Shown in pieces: positions 46,048-54,805 of a stretch of DNA of 64,000 nt; position 1 is the first letter of the stretch, and every line of letters begins with the position of its first letter. Both the position numbers and the translations under genes were made by a program. The DNA lies in the NCBI GenBank assembly GCA_016719055.1, contig JADKAW010000050.1, forward strand, positions 42,670 through 106,669, read 5' to 3'. The DNA is from Candidatus Rhodoferax mariagerensis (GTDB taxonomy: Bacteria > Pseudomonadota > Gammaproteobacteria > Burkholderiales > Burkholderiaceae_C). The notes under the pieces were generated by a model, which saw nothing but the letters and a program-made list of their open reading frames with translations, was not told the origin of the DNA and did not search any database.

Positions 46048-47826
46048 ATGCAGGATCTGATTTCCCACCAACTGGTCAAGTACCTTGAAGACCGCGGCGT
46101 TGAGCACATTTTTGGCCTGTGTGGGCATACCAACATCGCGGTGCTCACAGCGCTTGAAAAAAGCAGCATCCAATTCGTCAACACCCGCCACGAGCAAGTG
46201 GCAGCCCACGCGGCTGACGGCTACGCCCGGGCCAAGAAAACCACCGCTGTGGTGCTCAGCCACCTCGGGCCGGGGCTGACCAATGCCGCCACCGGTGTGG
46301 CCAACGCGGCGCTGGACTCGATTCCGATGGTGGTGATTGCCGGCGACGTGCCCAGCCACTACTACGGCAAACATCCGCACCAGGAAGTCAACCTGCACGC
46401 CGATGCCTCCCAAAGTGAAATTTATCGCCCGTTCTGCAAACGCGTCTGGCGTGTGGAGCGCGCCGACTTGTTCCCTGAAATCATCGAAAAAGCCTTTCAA
46501 CTGGCCGAAACCGGTCGCCCCGGCCCGGTGCTGGTGAGTGTGCCGATGGACATCTTCTCAAAAGAAGTGGACGTGGAACTGTTTGCCAAACTCAAGGCGC
46601 ACACCAAAAAGCTGCATACCCCCAGCCTTGACGACGACGTGGCGACACAAATCATTGAGGCCCTGGTGGCCGCCAAACGCCCGCAACTGCATGTGGGCGG
46701 TGGCATTGTGCTGGCCGATGCCACCGCAGAACTGCAAGAGTTTGTCGACCACATGAGCTTGGCCGTCTCGCACAGCCTGATGGGCAAGGGGGTGCTGCCC
46801 GATGACCACCCGTTTGTTCTGGGCATGACCGGCTTCTGGGGTACGAAGTTCATCAATGACAAGTGCTTGAGCGCCGACGTGGTGCTGGGCCTGGGTACCC
46901 GGTTTGCCGAGGCCGATTGCAGCTCGTGGGAAAAGGAATACACCTTTGACTTCAGCCAAACCAGGTTGCTGCACATCGATATTGACCCCAGTGAAATTGG
47001 CCGCAATTACCCGGTGCAGATTGGCGCCGTGGCTGATCTGAAGCAAGCGCTCAAGGTCTTGAACCGTGTCGCCAAAAAACTTTACCCGGCAGGCTTCAAG
47101 AACGAGGCCTTGAAAGCCGAGATGGCAACCAACCGCAGCAGCTTCAAAGCCGGTCTGGTGGCGGCGCAGCAAAGCGATGCCTTCCCGATGCGCCCCGAGC
47201 GCATCCTGGCCGATGCCCGCGCCGTGCTGCCGCGTGACGTGATCATCACCACCGATGTCGGCTGGAACAAAAATGGCGTGGGCCAGCAGTTTGACATCTT
47301 CACCCCCGGCAGCATCCTGACCCCCGGCGGTTTTGCCACCATGGGGTTTGGTGCCCCGGCCGCCATCGGTGCCAAGATCGCCTGCCCGGACCGTATTGTG
47401 GTGTCGCTGGTGGGTGATGGTGGTTTTGGTCAAAACCCGGCCATGCTGGCCACTGCCGTGGAAAGCAATGTGCCGGTGATCTGGGTCATCATGAACAACT
47501 GCGCCTTTGGCACCATTGCCGGCTTGCAACTGGCGCATTACGGCACCACCACCGGCACGCTGTTCTTCAAGGACGGCCAACCGTTCCAGGCCGACTTTGC
47601 GGCCATTGCCCGGGCGTACGGCGCAGAGGGTGTGCGCGTGACAACGGCTGCCGAGTTCAAGCCTGCGCTGGAAAAGGCCATGGCCTCGAATCGCCCGTTT
47701 GTCATTGATGTGGCGATGCAAAACGCCCCGGTTGAGACGGCCGGCCACTGGAACATCATGGACATTTACTCACCCGGCAAAAAGGTCCACCACGCCGACA
47801 CCAGTGCTCTGCAAAACAGAGCTTGA
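46048..47826 (+). CDS. ThDP-dependent enzyme of the acetolactate synthase/2-oxoacid decarboxylase superfamily
   Basis: 592 residues: Pyr domain with the activating Glu in NTRHEQVAAH (Glu49), central domain, and PP domain with the ThDP/Mg motif GDGGFGQ...NN (about 455-482). CAGGAGA precedes the ATG. It is not acetolactate synthase by context (no small subunit), not Xsc (no IGSAMM), and not glyoxylate carboligase, which lacks this Glu. The operon continues with a metal-dependent TIM barrel and a CoA-acylating aldehyde dehydrogenase, so an aldehyde made from a 2-oxo acid is the likely product. Substrate unknown. Confidence 0.82.
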   Translation: MQDLISHQLVKYLEDRGVEHIFGLCGHTNIAVLTALEKSSIQFVNTRHEQVAAHAADGYARAKKTTAVVLSHLGPGLTNAATGVANAALDSIPMVVIAGDVPSHYYGKHPHQEVNLHADASQSEIYRPFCKRVWRVERADLFPEIIEKAFQLAETGRPGPVLVSVPMDIFSKEVDVELFAKLKAHTKKLHTPSLDDDVATQIIEALVAAKRPQLHVGGGIVLADATAELQEFVDHMSLAVSHSLMGKGVLPDDHPFVLGMTGFWGTKFINDKCLSADVVLGLGTRFAEADCSSWEKEYTFDFSQTRLLHIDIDPSEIGRNYPVQIGAVADLKQALKVLNRVAKKLYPAGFKNEALKAEMATNRSSFKAGLVAAQQSDAFPMRPERILADARAVLPRDVIITTDVGWNKNGVGQQFDIFTPGSILTPGGFATMGFGAPAAIGAKIACPDRIVVSLVGDGGFGQNPAMLATAVESNVPVIWVIMNNCAFGTIAGLQLAHYGTTTGTLFFKDGQPFQADFAAIARAYGAEGVRVTTAAEFKPALEKAMASNRPFVIDVAMQNAPVETAGHWNIMDIYSPGKKVHHADTSALQNRA

Positions 47827-47852
47827 TACGCAATACGGACAAGGGCTAGAGC

Positions 47853-48701
47853 ATGAAACACCTGTATTCCCTGGCACACCTGAGCGCCATCAGCCTGCCG
47901 CCGGTAGATCTGATCGAAGTGGCGGCACGCACCGGCTACGAGTACGTGGGCCTGCGCCTGACCCGCGTCACCGACACCGAGCCGCTCTACCCCATCATCG
48001 CAAGTAGCACGGCCATGCGTGCAACGAAGGCCGCGCTGGCGCAGACCGGTGTGCGGGTGTGGGACGTGGAGCTGGCCCGCATGGACCCCACCCACACCCC
48101 CGAGATGTACTTGCCGCTGCTGGAAGCCACGGCTGAGCTGGGTGCACGCCACATCATCGCCCAGTTGCCCGACCCGGACCGTGCCCGCGCCCATGACCGC
48201 TTTGCCCGCCTGTGTGAACTGGCGGCACCGCTGGGCATCACGGTGAATCTGGAGTTCCCGTGGTGGACCGAAACCGGCAAGCTGGTCACTGCCACCGCCG
48301 TGCTGGAAGCCACCCAGGCCCCCAATGCGGGGTTGCTGATCGACATGCTGCACTTTTACCGCTCGCACTCCAGCTTGCAGGCGCTGGCTGCTTTGCCGCG
48401 CCAGTGGTTCAACTACGCCCACCTGTGCGATGGCCCGGCCGCCATGCCTGCTGACCTGGATGCTACGTTATTTGAAGCGCGTTGCCACCGTCTGGCGCCG
48501 GGCGAAGGTCAATTTGACGTGAAGAGCATTCTGACCGCGATGCCCCAGGACATGACCTATGTGCTGGAGATTCCCAACGACCCGGTCTGCGCCGAAATTG
48601 GCTTTGAGGGCTGGGCACGCCACATCCTGGACGCCGCCAAACACCATCTGGACACCGAGCCAAGCCCCCAAACCAAAACCCCACTGGAGACCGCAGCATG
48701 A
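47853..48701 (+). CDS. Metal-dependent TIM-barrel (xylose isomerase-like) enzyme, possible 3-dehydroshikimate dehydratase or sugar-acid isomerase
   Basis: 282 residues of the AP-endonuclease-2/xylose isomerase superfamily. A full metal-ligand set is visible: Glu134 (NLEFPWW), Asp164 (LLIDMLHF), His190 (YAHLCD) and Glu239 (YVLEIPND). This spacing resembles AsbF/QuiC-type 3-dehydroshikimate dehydratases, and also fits hydroxypyruvate isomerase relatives. Start 27 bases after the ThDP gene, with a poor ribosome site (GCTAGAG). Coupled to the next gene by ATGA (48698-48701). In a dehydroquinase-containing cluster a dehydratase role is plausible but unproven. Confidence 0.75.
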   Translation: MKHLYSLAHLSAISLPPVDLIEVAARTGYEYVGLRLTRVTDTEPLYPIIASSTAMRATKAALAQTGVRVWDVELARMDPTHTPEMYLPLLEATAELGARHIIAQLPDPDRARAHDRFARLCELAAPLGITVNLEFPWWTETGKLVTATAVLEATQAPNAGLLIDMLHFYRSHSSLQALAALPRQWFNYAHLCDGPAAMPADLDATLFEARCHRLAPGEGQFDVKSILTAMPQDMTYVLEIPNDPVCAEIGFEGWARHILDAAKHHLDTEPSPQTKTPLETAA

Positions 48702-50167
48702 GCAACATCCCCCCCGAACTGCAAAAAACCGCCATCAACGCCGAACAGCGCGAAGAGCTTGACACCGCTTTTGCCAAAGCCCGCGCCGCCCTGGCCATCA
48801 TCGAAACCTATGACCAGGCGCGGGTGGACCGCCTGTGCCAGGCGGTGGCCTGGGCCGTGTCCAACAAAAAAACCTTCACCCGTCTGGTGAGTGAGGGCAT
48901 TGCCGAGAGCCGTCTGGGTGACCCCGACAGCCGCATGGGCAAACGCATGAAGATTCGCGGCATCTTGCGCGATGCACTGCGCCAGAAAAGTGTCGGCATC
49001 ATTGAAGAAATCCCTGAAAAAGGCCTGGTCAAATATGGCAAACCGGCCGGTGTGGTGGCCTGTATCGTGCCCACCACCAACCCCGACCTGACTCCCGCCG
49101 GCAACGCCATTTACGGCATCAAGGCGCGCGACGCGGTGATCTTCTCGCCGCACCCGCGCGCCAAGAAAACCAGCTTTGAGACCGTGCGACTGATGCGCGA
49201 GGCGCTGGAGAAAGAAGGCGCACCAGCAGATTTGCTGCAATGCCTGACGCGTGTCAACATTCCCATGTCGCAAGCGCTGATGGCAGAAGCCGACCTGGTG
49301 ATTGCCACCGGCGGCCAGCCGATGGTGCGCGCCGCCTACAGCTCGGGCACACCGGCTTATGGTGTGGGCGCAGGCAATTCGACCATGGTGATTGATGAGA
49401 CCGCCAACATTGCTGAAGCGGCCATGAACACGCGCTTGAGCAAAACCTCTGACTTTGGCTCGGGCTGCTCGGCTGATGGCAACCTGATCATTCAAGAAGG
49501 CATTTTTGACGCACTGCTGGCGCAACTGGTCAAGGAAGGCGGCTACATCGCCAATGAGGCAGAGAAAGCCGCCTTGCGTAAAGCCATGTGGGATGACGAA
49601 AACCACCGTCTGGCAGACACCGTGGCGGTGGCACCGCAAAAACTGGCTGAGGCCGCGGGCTTTACCATTTCTGCCGACCGCAAGTTCATCATCGTCCACG
49701 GTGACGGCATTGGCAAAGAATTCCCGTATTCGGGCGAGAAACTCACCACGCTGCTGGCGGTGTACAAGTACGGCAGCTTTGACGAAGCCCTGAGCATGAT
49801 GCGCGGCATTTACAACGTCGGTGGCAAGGGCCACTCGTGCGGCATCTATTCCTTCAACGCTGACCACATTCACCAGCTCGCCATGGCCGCGCCGGTCAGC
49901 CGCATGATGGTGCGCCAGCCGCAAAGCAAGGCCAACGCCGGTGCCTTCAACAACGGCATGCCGATGACCAGCAGCCTGGGCTGCGGCACCTGGGGTGGCA
50001 ATGTGATCAGCGAAAACGTCAGCCTGAAACACTACATGAACACCACCTGGGTGAGTGTGCCGATCAAGGAAGACAAGCCCTCTGACCAGGAACTGTTTGG
50101 CGACTTTTACGACCCGGCGCTGGAAGAAGGCTCTTTTACCGCAGAAGAGATAACCGGCACCTGCTAA
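48698..50167 (+). CDS. CoA-acylating aldehyde dehydrogenase (SauS/acetaldehyde dehydrogenase type)
   Basis: 489 residues. Catalytic Cys near residue 257 in FGSGCSADGN, cofactor loop VPTTNPD near 125, and an EGSFTAEEITGTC C-terminus. It belongs to the acylating branch (aldehyde + CoA + NAD+ to acyl-CoA), close in style to sulfoacetaldehyde dehydrogenase SauS. There is no microcompartment targeting peptide. Coupling to the isomerase and ThDP genes implies the aldehyde comes from the ThDP step. Sulfoacetate metabolism is possible but no SauT or Xsc is near. Confidence 0.82.
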   Translation: MSNIPPELQKTAINAEQREELDTAFAKARAALAIIETYDQARVDRLCQAVAWAVSNKKTFTRLVSEGIAESRLGDPDSRMGKRMKIRGILRDALRQKSVGIIEEIPEKGLVKYGKPAGVVACIVPTTNPDLTPAGNAIYGIKARDAVIFSPHPRAKKTSFETVRLMREALEKEGAPADLLQCLTRVNIPMSQALMAEADLVIATGGQPMVRAAYSSGTPAYGVGAGNSTMVIDETANIAEAAMNTRLSKTSDFGSGCSADGNLIIQEGIFDALLAQLVKEGGYIANEAEKAALRKAMWDDENHRLADTVAVAPQKLAEAAGFTISADRKFIIVHGDGIGKEFPYSGEKLTTLLAVYKYGSFDEALSMMRGIYNVGGKGHSCGIYSFNADHIHQLAMAAPVSRMMVRQPQSKANAGAFNNGMPMTSSLGCGTWGGNVISENVSLKHYMNTTWVSVPIKEDKPSDQELFGDFYDPALEEGSFTAEEITGTC

Positions 50168-50254
50168 AACATGCCCAGCTAAACGAGCGGATTGCAACGA
50201 CGCAATGCGCCCGTCAGTGCCGCCAGAAATGGGATATTTGTAATTTCTGCGTCC

Positions 50255-50422
50255 CTAAGGACTTGTTCATGAATAAGCTGTGCATTTGGCCGTCAGAGTT
50301 GGGATGCAATGCTAGGCGCAAAGCGCGCCGTGCAGCGCTGCTGCACAAGCGATATGCAACGACGCAGTGCGCCCAAATCTGGCGAGCCAAATGTACATGT
50401 CATTTTGTGAACAAGGCCTTAG
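50255..50422. repeat. MITE-like element with ~57-bp imperfect inverted ends, plus a partial copy upstream
   Basis: The left end (CTAAGGACTTGTTCAT...GCATTTGGC) is an imperfect inverse of the right end (GCCAAATG...GTGAACAAGGCCTTAG), with CTAAGG/CCTTAG termini. Inside, TGCAACGACGCAGTGCGCCC nearly repeats 50192-50210, suggesting a second, decayed half-copy at 50189-50254. It fills the 324-bp gap between the acylating dehydrogenase and aroD, where I see no gene. Confidence 0.55.
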
Positions 50423-50491
50423 ATGACGTAAAGTGCCTGCCGTGCGCCAAACTGGTGCCAGCAGGTATTTTTTGACCGGAAGACAACCCTC

Positions 50492-51298
50492 ATGCAAACC
50501 TCCAAACCCATTGACCTCAAAGGCCTGCCCGTCGCGGGTGGCAAATTTCCGCTGATCTGCACCCCGCTGGTCGGGCGCACGCTGGACCGGCTGCTGGCCG
50601 AACTCGACGTGGTGCTGCCCAAAAAACCCGATGTACTGGAATGGCGTGTTGATTTTTTTGACCCCATTGGGGATACCACCGCCGTGATTGCTGCGGCGTT
50701 GGCCATCAAAAGCAGGTGCGGCAGCATTCCCCTGCTGTTTACCCGCCGCTCCACCCTCGAAGGTGGCGAAAGGATTCCCCTGAATGAAGGCCAGGTGCTG
50801 GCGCTGTACGAAGCCATGTGCGAAAGCAAAACCATTGACCTGATCGACTACGAATTGGCCAATGAGCTGCCCAACATCGTGCGTGTGTGCACCGCCGCCA
50901 AGACCCACGACATCAGGCTGGTGCTGTCGTTCCATAATTTTTCATTCACGCCGGGTCTGGAAACTTTGACCCAGAAATTCCTCAGCGCCGAACAACTGGG
51001 TGCCGATGTGGCCAAAGTGGCGGTGATGCCGCGCGATCTGGACGATGTGCTCACGCTGTTGACTGCCACCCGCGCAGCCAGCAAAAAGCTGCGCATCCCG
51101 CTGATCAGCATGTCGATGGGGCCGCTGGGTGCTGTGACCCGCATGATGGGTGGCGTGTTTGGCTCGTCGCTGAGTTTTGCCGTGGGCGCCGCAGCGTCCG
51201 CACCGGGACAGGTGCCCATCGAAGACTTGAACACTGCGCTGGCCATTTTGCAGAAGTCCATGGGCGGCAATAACGTTAATGACGTTTTAGGCCCCTAG
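50492..51298 (+). CDS. aroD: Type I 3-dehydroquinate dehydratase
   Basis: 268 residues with EWRVDFF (about 51-57), His in LSFHNF (about 147) and the Schiff-base Lys in KVAVMPRD (about 175), then ISMSMGPLGAVTR and the flexible loop GSSLSFAVG. It interconverts 3-dehydroquinate and 3-dehydroshikimate; the type I form near shikimate transport and QuiC genes suggests a catabolic use in quinate degradation. GGAAGA upstream of the ATG. The stop codon lies at the start of a dispersed repeat. It is separated from the ThDP operon by the MITE-like element. Confidence 0.93.
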   Translation: MQTSKPIDLKGLPVAGGKFPLICTPLVGRTLDRLLAELDVVLPKKPDVLEWRVDFFDPIGDTTAVIAAALAIKSRCGSIPLLFTRRSTLEGGERIPLNEGQVLALYEAMCESKTIDLIDYELANELPNIVRVCTAAKTHDIRLVLSFHNFSFTPGLETLTQKFLSAEQLGADVAKVAVMPRDLDDVLTLLTATRAASKKLRIPLISMSMGPLGAVTRMMGGVFGSSLSFAVGAAASAPGQVPIEDLNTALAILQKSMGGNNVNDVLGP

Positions 51299-51345
51299 CC
51301 CTTGTATTTGCATCTTTTATAGCTATATTTTTCATAGCTATAAAG
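51291..51345. repeat. Dispersed repeat copy at the aroD stop with perfect AT-rich dyad
   Basis: CCCCTAGCCCTTGT followed by TATAGCTAT-7 nt-ATAGCTATA (51318-51342). It supplies the aroD stop codon and marks the left edge of the modification/nuclease island. A hairpin of this type could also act as a terminator. Confidence 0.6.
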
Positions 51346-51466
51346 TACTGTTCTGCGGGCCGGTCACGGGTTGTGGTGAACAGCTGGATTGCAGCGTTTT
51401 CCAATGGCCACCAATGTAAGCTTCCAGGTTACTCAAATTCATATTTGGAGGCAGGTCAGCCGCCGT

Positions 51467-52513
51467 TCACAGACTCCGGCTTCGTGCCGTGTATCGGACC
51501 TGGTACTCGCGGATTCGTGTTGCCTCAACCAAAAGAGGTATTGTCTCAAGCGTGAAGACCTTGCCGTCCGTTGCCTGCAACATTCGGCGCATGTCTTCAC
51601 GCCGCACCTTGAAGCCTCGACCGGCAATGCAAGCGATGACATCGTAGGTTTTGCCACTCTCGTCGCGAAGTGTCCGCAGTCGCTGAACGCGCGATACTTT
51701 GTCACGGGCCGTGCCGTCGTCTTCAGTCAATTTGGCCTCGATCAGGGCCACGGGGTTGAATTCGTCAGGGACGATGAAGTCTGGTGCTTGATCAAACCCC
51801 GGGATTCGCTCTGCGCGGCCAGTCTCACGGAAGCTGACCCGTGCCGCTGTGAGGACATCCTTGATCGCACTTTCCACAACCAAACCAACCAGTTCGCTCA
51901 CCGCGTCACGGTGCGAAGCGAAAGGTCTGCCAAGAATGCGTTCGTAGAGCAAAACGGCGTATGGCACACCAAGACTGGCTATGTGCTGGACGCTTGGGAT
52001 ACCACCACTGGTGTCAACCTTATCTAGTCGATGGACAAGCCCAGGCGTTGCATTGGCAATGCCCTCAGCGAGCGTATCCACACCAGCGCGAATCATCGCG
52101 CGCATGCGTCGATCACCCAAGCTGTCGCCCAGCGGTGCCCGTGGTGTCAATGGTTGAAGTCGGACATTTCTATCCATGGTCCGAGCGGCACCTTGATCAA
52201 TTTTAACGTCGGTGCGCTCAGTCGTCACGTAAGCCCATTCGGGTGGCGTGAATCCGAGGATCGCGCGGAAGACGACAAACGAAATCGGGGTAGCCACTAT
52301 AGCGGCCTCAACACTCGGAACACTGACGTTGGTGAAGTCATTGGTGGCGCGCTTCAGCTCCTGATAACCAGTCTCGAAAGTCGGGTAGTCGGTGAAGCCA
52401 TCACCACGGGGCATCTCAATGAAGGTGGAATGAAGCTCGTCAAAAACTTCGTCTATCAGAGGATCGAACGACAGCAAGGGATCGCGGTAGTCAACATCAA
52501 AGCGTTGCGGCAT
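51467..52513 (-). CDS. PD-(D/E)XK nuclease-like protein, restriction partner of the DUF1156 methyltransferase
   Basis: 348 residues. A nuclease core is suggested by Glu214 (VVESAIKDVL), Asp245 (APDFIVPDE), and Glu259-x-Lys261 (ALIEAKLTEDD), the PD...(D/E)xK pattern, followed by a Arg-rich RVQRLRTLRDE. No other domain is recognised; the N-terminal 200 residues may be a target-recognition or dimerisation part. It starts within the end of the methyltransferase gene (17-base overlap), so the two form one operon. Type II or type IIG-like restriction is likely, target unknown. Confidence 0.72.
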   Translation of the reverse strand: MPQRFDVDYRDPLLSFDPLIDEVFDELHSTFIEMPRGDGFTDYPTFETGYQELKRATNDFTNVSVPSVEAAIVATPISFVVFRAILGFTPPEWAYVTTERTDVKIDQGAARTMDRNVRLQPLTPRAPLGDSLGDRRMRAMIRAGVDTLAEGIANATPGLVHRLDKVDTSGGIPSVQHIASLGVPYAVLLYERILGRPFASHRDAVSELVGLVVESAIKDVLTAARVSFRETGRAERIPGFDQAPDFIVPDEFNPVALIEAKLTEDDGTARDKVSRVQRLRTLRDESGKTYDVIACIAGRGFKVRREDMRRMLQATDGKVFTLETIPLLVEATRIREYQVRYTARSRSL

Positions 52514-54692
52514 TATGAAATTCCAGTGGTTGTTGTACGGCAGGCCATCGCGATGTCTGCGAAGTAGTTGGTGCAGTTTCCTCTAGGCCAGCCCTCACAT
52601 CATCGAGCAGCGCAATAGCATTCATCGCCGCTTTGATTGCGTTGAGTTTTTCGCCTGTTGGCAGGGTCGCATCCCAGCCTGCGCGTAGGTTCGCTACCGC
52701 CATCCGCGTGATGTGTCCGTAAGAGATGCAACGAATATCGCCTGCAGTCGGCTTCATGCCAGCGCTGCTTAACTGCGTTAGCTCGCTGCGCATGATGGTC
52801 ACCAACTCGGGGGCGTTGTTGAAAATCCATTGAGCGGGCACATCGCCATTGCGTCGGCAAACAAAAACTGTGTCGACGATTGACGAGCCAGTACCACTAA
52901 TGTGGATCGAACCGCCCATCTCAGCCGGACACGGGAGCGAAGCCGTACAGGTAAGACCTGCGTCAAGAATCGCCATCCCAGCGGCCAGATAGGCTTCCTG
53001 CTTGTTGTGGTGGTAGGTGAAGACCAACGGCGCGCCAGGCCTCAGCGCGACGGACATCCGCGTATAGACAGTCGCCAGACCTTCCGCGAACTGCTCAATG
53101 CCGCGTCCCTCGGTCGCGTTGCCGGTTAGCTCGCCTGCGTGCTTCGTGCTCTCAGCTTCCAGACCAACGAAGTCACCACCCATCAGTTTGCGAAGCCAGA
53201 TGTAGAGAAAATGCATCAACTCGCCGTACTGGACCATCCCGTAGTAGGGTGGATCGGTTAGCACGGCATCAAGGCTTGCGGCCTCAAGCTCCATTTCGGT
53301 GGATGAACCGCAGCGAATATCGACCAGGCGAAGAGGCGCGTCAGGATGCTCTGGGTTGGTTTCACCGATCCACTCTCCCTGAATGGGAATGGTTGTCTTC
53401 TTTTTGCCAGAAAAAGCGACCTCAAAGGGTGCTGTGCAGAAACGCTTGGCCTTCGCGTATTTTTCAGTGATGTTGACCCAACCGCCAGACCCAACCGTGG
53501 TACCTGACGCATTGCGAATGCCAAGAAAATTGCTTTCGCATTGCACATAGCTTGCCGGGAAGCCATGGATGCTGAAGATGTCCAGAGACTTTAGCGCCAT
53601 GGTGTCGTAGCGACACAGCATGTTTTGATAGCGGATAAGGTCAGAGAAATTCGTAGCCAACGCGCGCTTTATGCGTGGGTCTGCGACCTTGGAAATCCAA
53701 CGGGCGGTAATCTCCAATGCAAGCAATTGTCGGCCGTTGAATACTTCGTTGAAGCGGCGATAGCCCCAGCGAAGCAGTCGATCTGTCTCATCACCCCCTG
53801 GGATAGCGTCGTCCGGCACAAACATCGCTTTCAGTTTGCTCAATTCGGCTTGCGCCTCTGCAACGCGGGCAAGATCGTCTCCGTCCGGTCTCTTGAAGCA
53901 ACGACCGGGCCTATTTTTCAAATCACCGTTGTAGTACTCCATGGCAAACAGTCTATGCCGTGGCGGACCATCTGAGCGGAATGGAGCGCTGTTGACGTGG
54001 CCGCAGTGCGAGCAAACGGCTTTGCTGCGTTTAACGTTGCCTTCGGTCCTCAGAACGGCCCCGCAATGACATGTGCCAAGCTGCTTGGGGTCACTTACCT
54101 CGTGTAAGTCACCGCAACTATGGCAGGCGATGACGTAGGCGGGATGTCGTGTGTCATCGGCGATCACATACTCCTGGAAGAGATCGTAGTCACGTGCACA
54201 GTTGCCACATGAGCCGACTTTGACCCACAGCCCATATTTCAAATCGGCATCGGCACGACCACTGATCGGGCACTTGGTCTTATAGAGGTGTCCGAGTGTC
54301 GTCTGTAGATGACCCAGCAATTGCACACTTGCGGCCTCATAGGCAGCCATGTCGAGTGCGTCAATTTCCTCGCGAACGATCCAGGTCGCCATCGGATTGA
54401 TGTCCGTGCCTATGACGTTGCAGCCAACCCGGTTGGCCTCCAGAAGGGGCGATCCTCCGCCCATGAAGCAGTCAGCGACAGTGATTCCCTCAAATCCGTG
54501 GGATTGGTAGTAGCTTTGCTGTACCGGGACTTGAGCAAACTCGGAGAGGATCAAGCCTCTAAAAAGGGTTCCGGGCCGGCGGGCAAACCACTTGTGGACT
54601 GCAATTATTGGGCGGTAGACCTGCTGGATTTGCTTCTCACGGAGGGCCAACGCGGCGACAAATCCAATGGAGTAGTTCTCTTCGATGCTCAT
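52497..54692 (-). CDS. DUF1156-type DNA methyltransferase
   Basis: 731 residues. The N-terminus (ALREKQIQQVYRPIIAVHKWFARRPGTLFRGLIL) is the DUF1156 pattern. SAM motif ADCFMGGGSP near 74-82 and NVIGTDINP follow. Amino-methyltransferase motif DPPYYG lies near residue 480. Between them are zinc-ribbon pairs (CGNC, CHSCG, CHCG, CSHCG, about 160-235). It should methylate adenine N6 or cytosine N4. DUF1156 proteins occur in anti-phage gene sets. Codon use looks less GC-rich than the neighbours', a sign of transfer. Confidence 0.8.
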   Translation of the reverse strand: MSIEENYSIGFVAALALREKQIQQVYRPIIAVHKWFARRPGTLFRGLILSEFAQVPVQQSYYQSHGFEGITVADCFMGGGSPLLEANRVGCNVIGTDINPMATWIVREEIDALDMAAYEAASVQLLGHLQTTLGHLYKTKCPISGRADADLKYGLWVKVGSCGNCARDYDLFQEYVIADDTRHPAYVIACHSCGDLHEVSDPKQLGTCHCGAVLRTEGNVKRSKAVCSHCGHVNSAPFRSDGPPRHRLFAMEYYNGDLKNRPGRCFKRPDGDDLARVAEAQAELSKLKAMFVPDDAIPGGDETDRLLRWGYRRFNEVFNGRQLLALEITARWISKVADPRIKRALATNFSDLIRYQNMLCRYDTMALKSLDIFSIHGFPASYVQCESNFLGIRNASGTTVGSGGWVNITEKYAKAKRFCTAPFEVAFSGKKKTTIPIQGEWIGETNPEHPDAPLRLVDIRCGSSTEMELEAASLDAVLTDPPYYGMVQYGELMHFLYIWLRKLMGGDFVGLEAESTKHAGELTGNATEGRGIEQFAEGLATVYTRMSVALRPGAPLVFTYHHNKQEAYLAAGMAILDAGLTCTASLPCPAEMGGSIHISGTGSSIVDTVFVCRRNGDVPAQWIFNNAPELVTIMRSELTQLSSAGMKPTAGDIRCISYGHITRMAVANLRAGWDATLPTGEKLNAIKAAMNAIALLDDVRAGLEETAPTTSQTSRWPAVQQPLEFHNAATL

Positions 54693-54805
54693 TGGGAATG
54701 TTTGCTTTGGTTGAAGTAAATATTATGGATTGTCCGCCCACTGTGTTGTCAGTCTCGCTCAACATAGTGTTCTCCATGAAGACGGCTGGGGAAACACCGC
54801 GCTCA

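Noticed and set aside
46558..47748. 396-codon minus-strand ORF opposite the ThDP enzyme
   Set aside because: Shadow of a gene with conserved ThDP motifs; composition is His/Gly/Gln-rich without domain signals.
46048..47826. ThDP enzyme as sulfoacetaldehyde acetyltransferase (Xsc) or glyoxylate carboligase
   Set aside because: It lacks Xsc N-terminal signature residues and has the catalytic Glu that glyoxylate carboligase lacks; the SauS-like neighbour alone is not enough.
48557..50197. 546-codon minus-strand ORF opposite the aldehyde dehydrogenase
   Set aside because: Shadow frame; the plus-strand gene has catalytic Cys, normal length and operon context.
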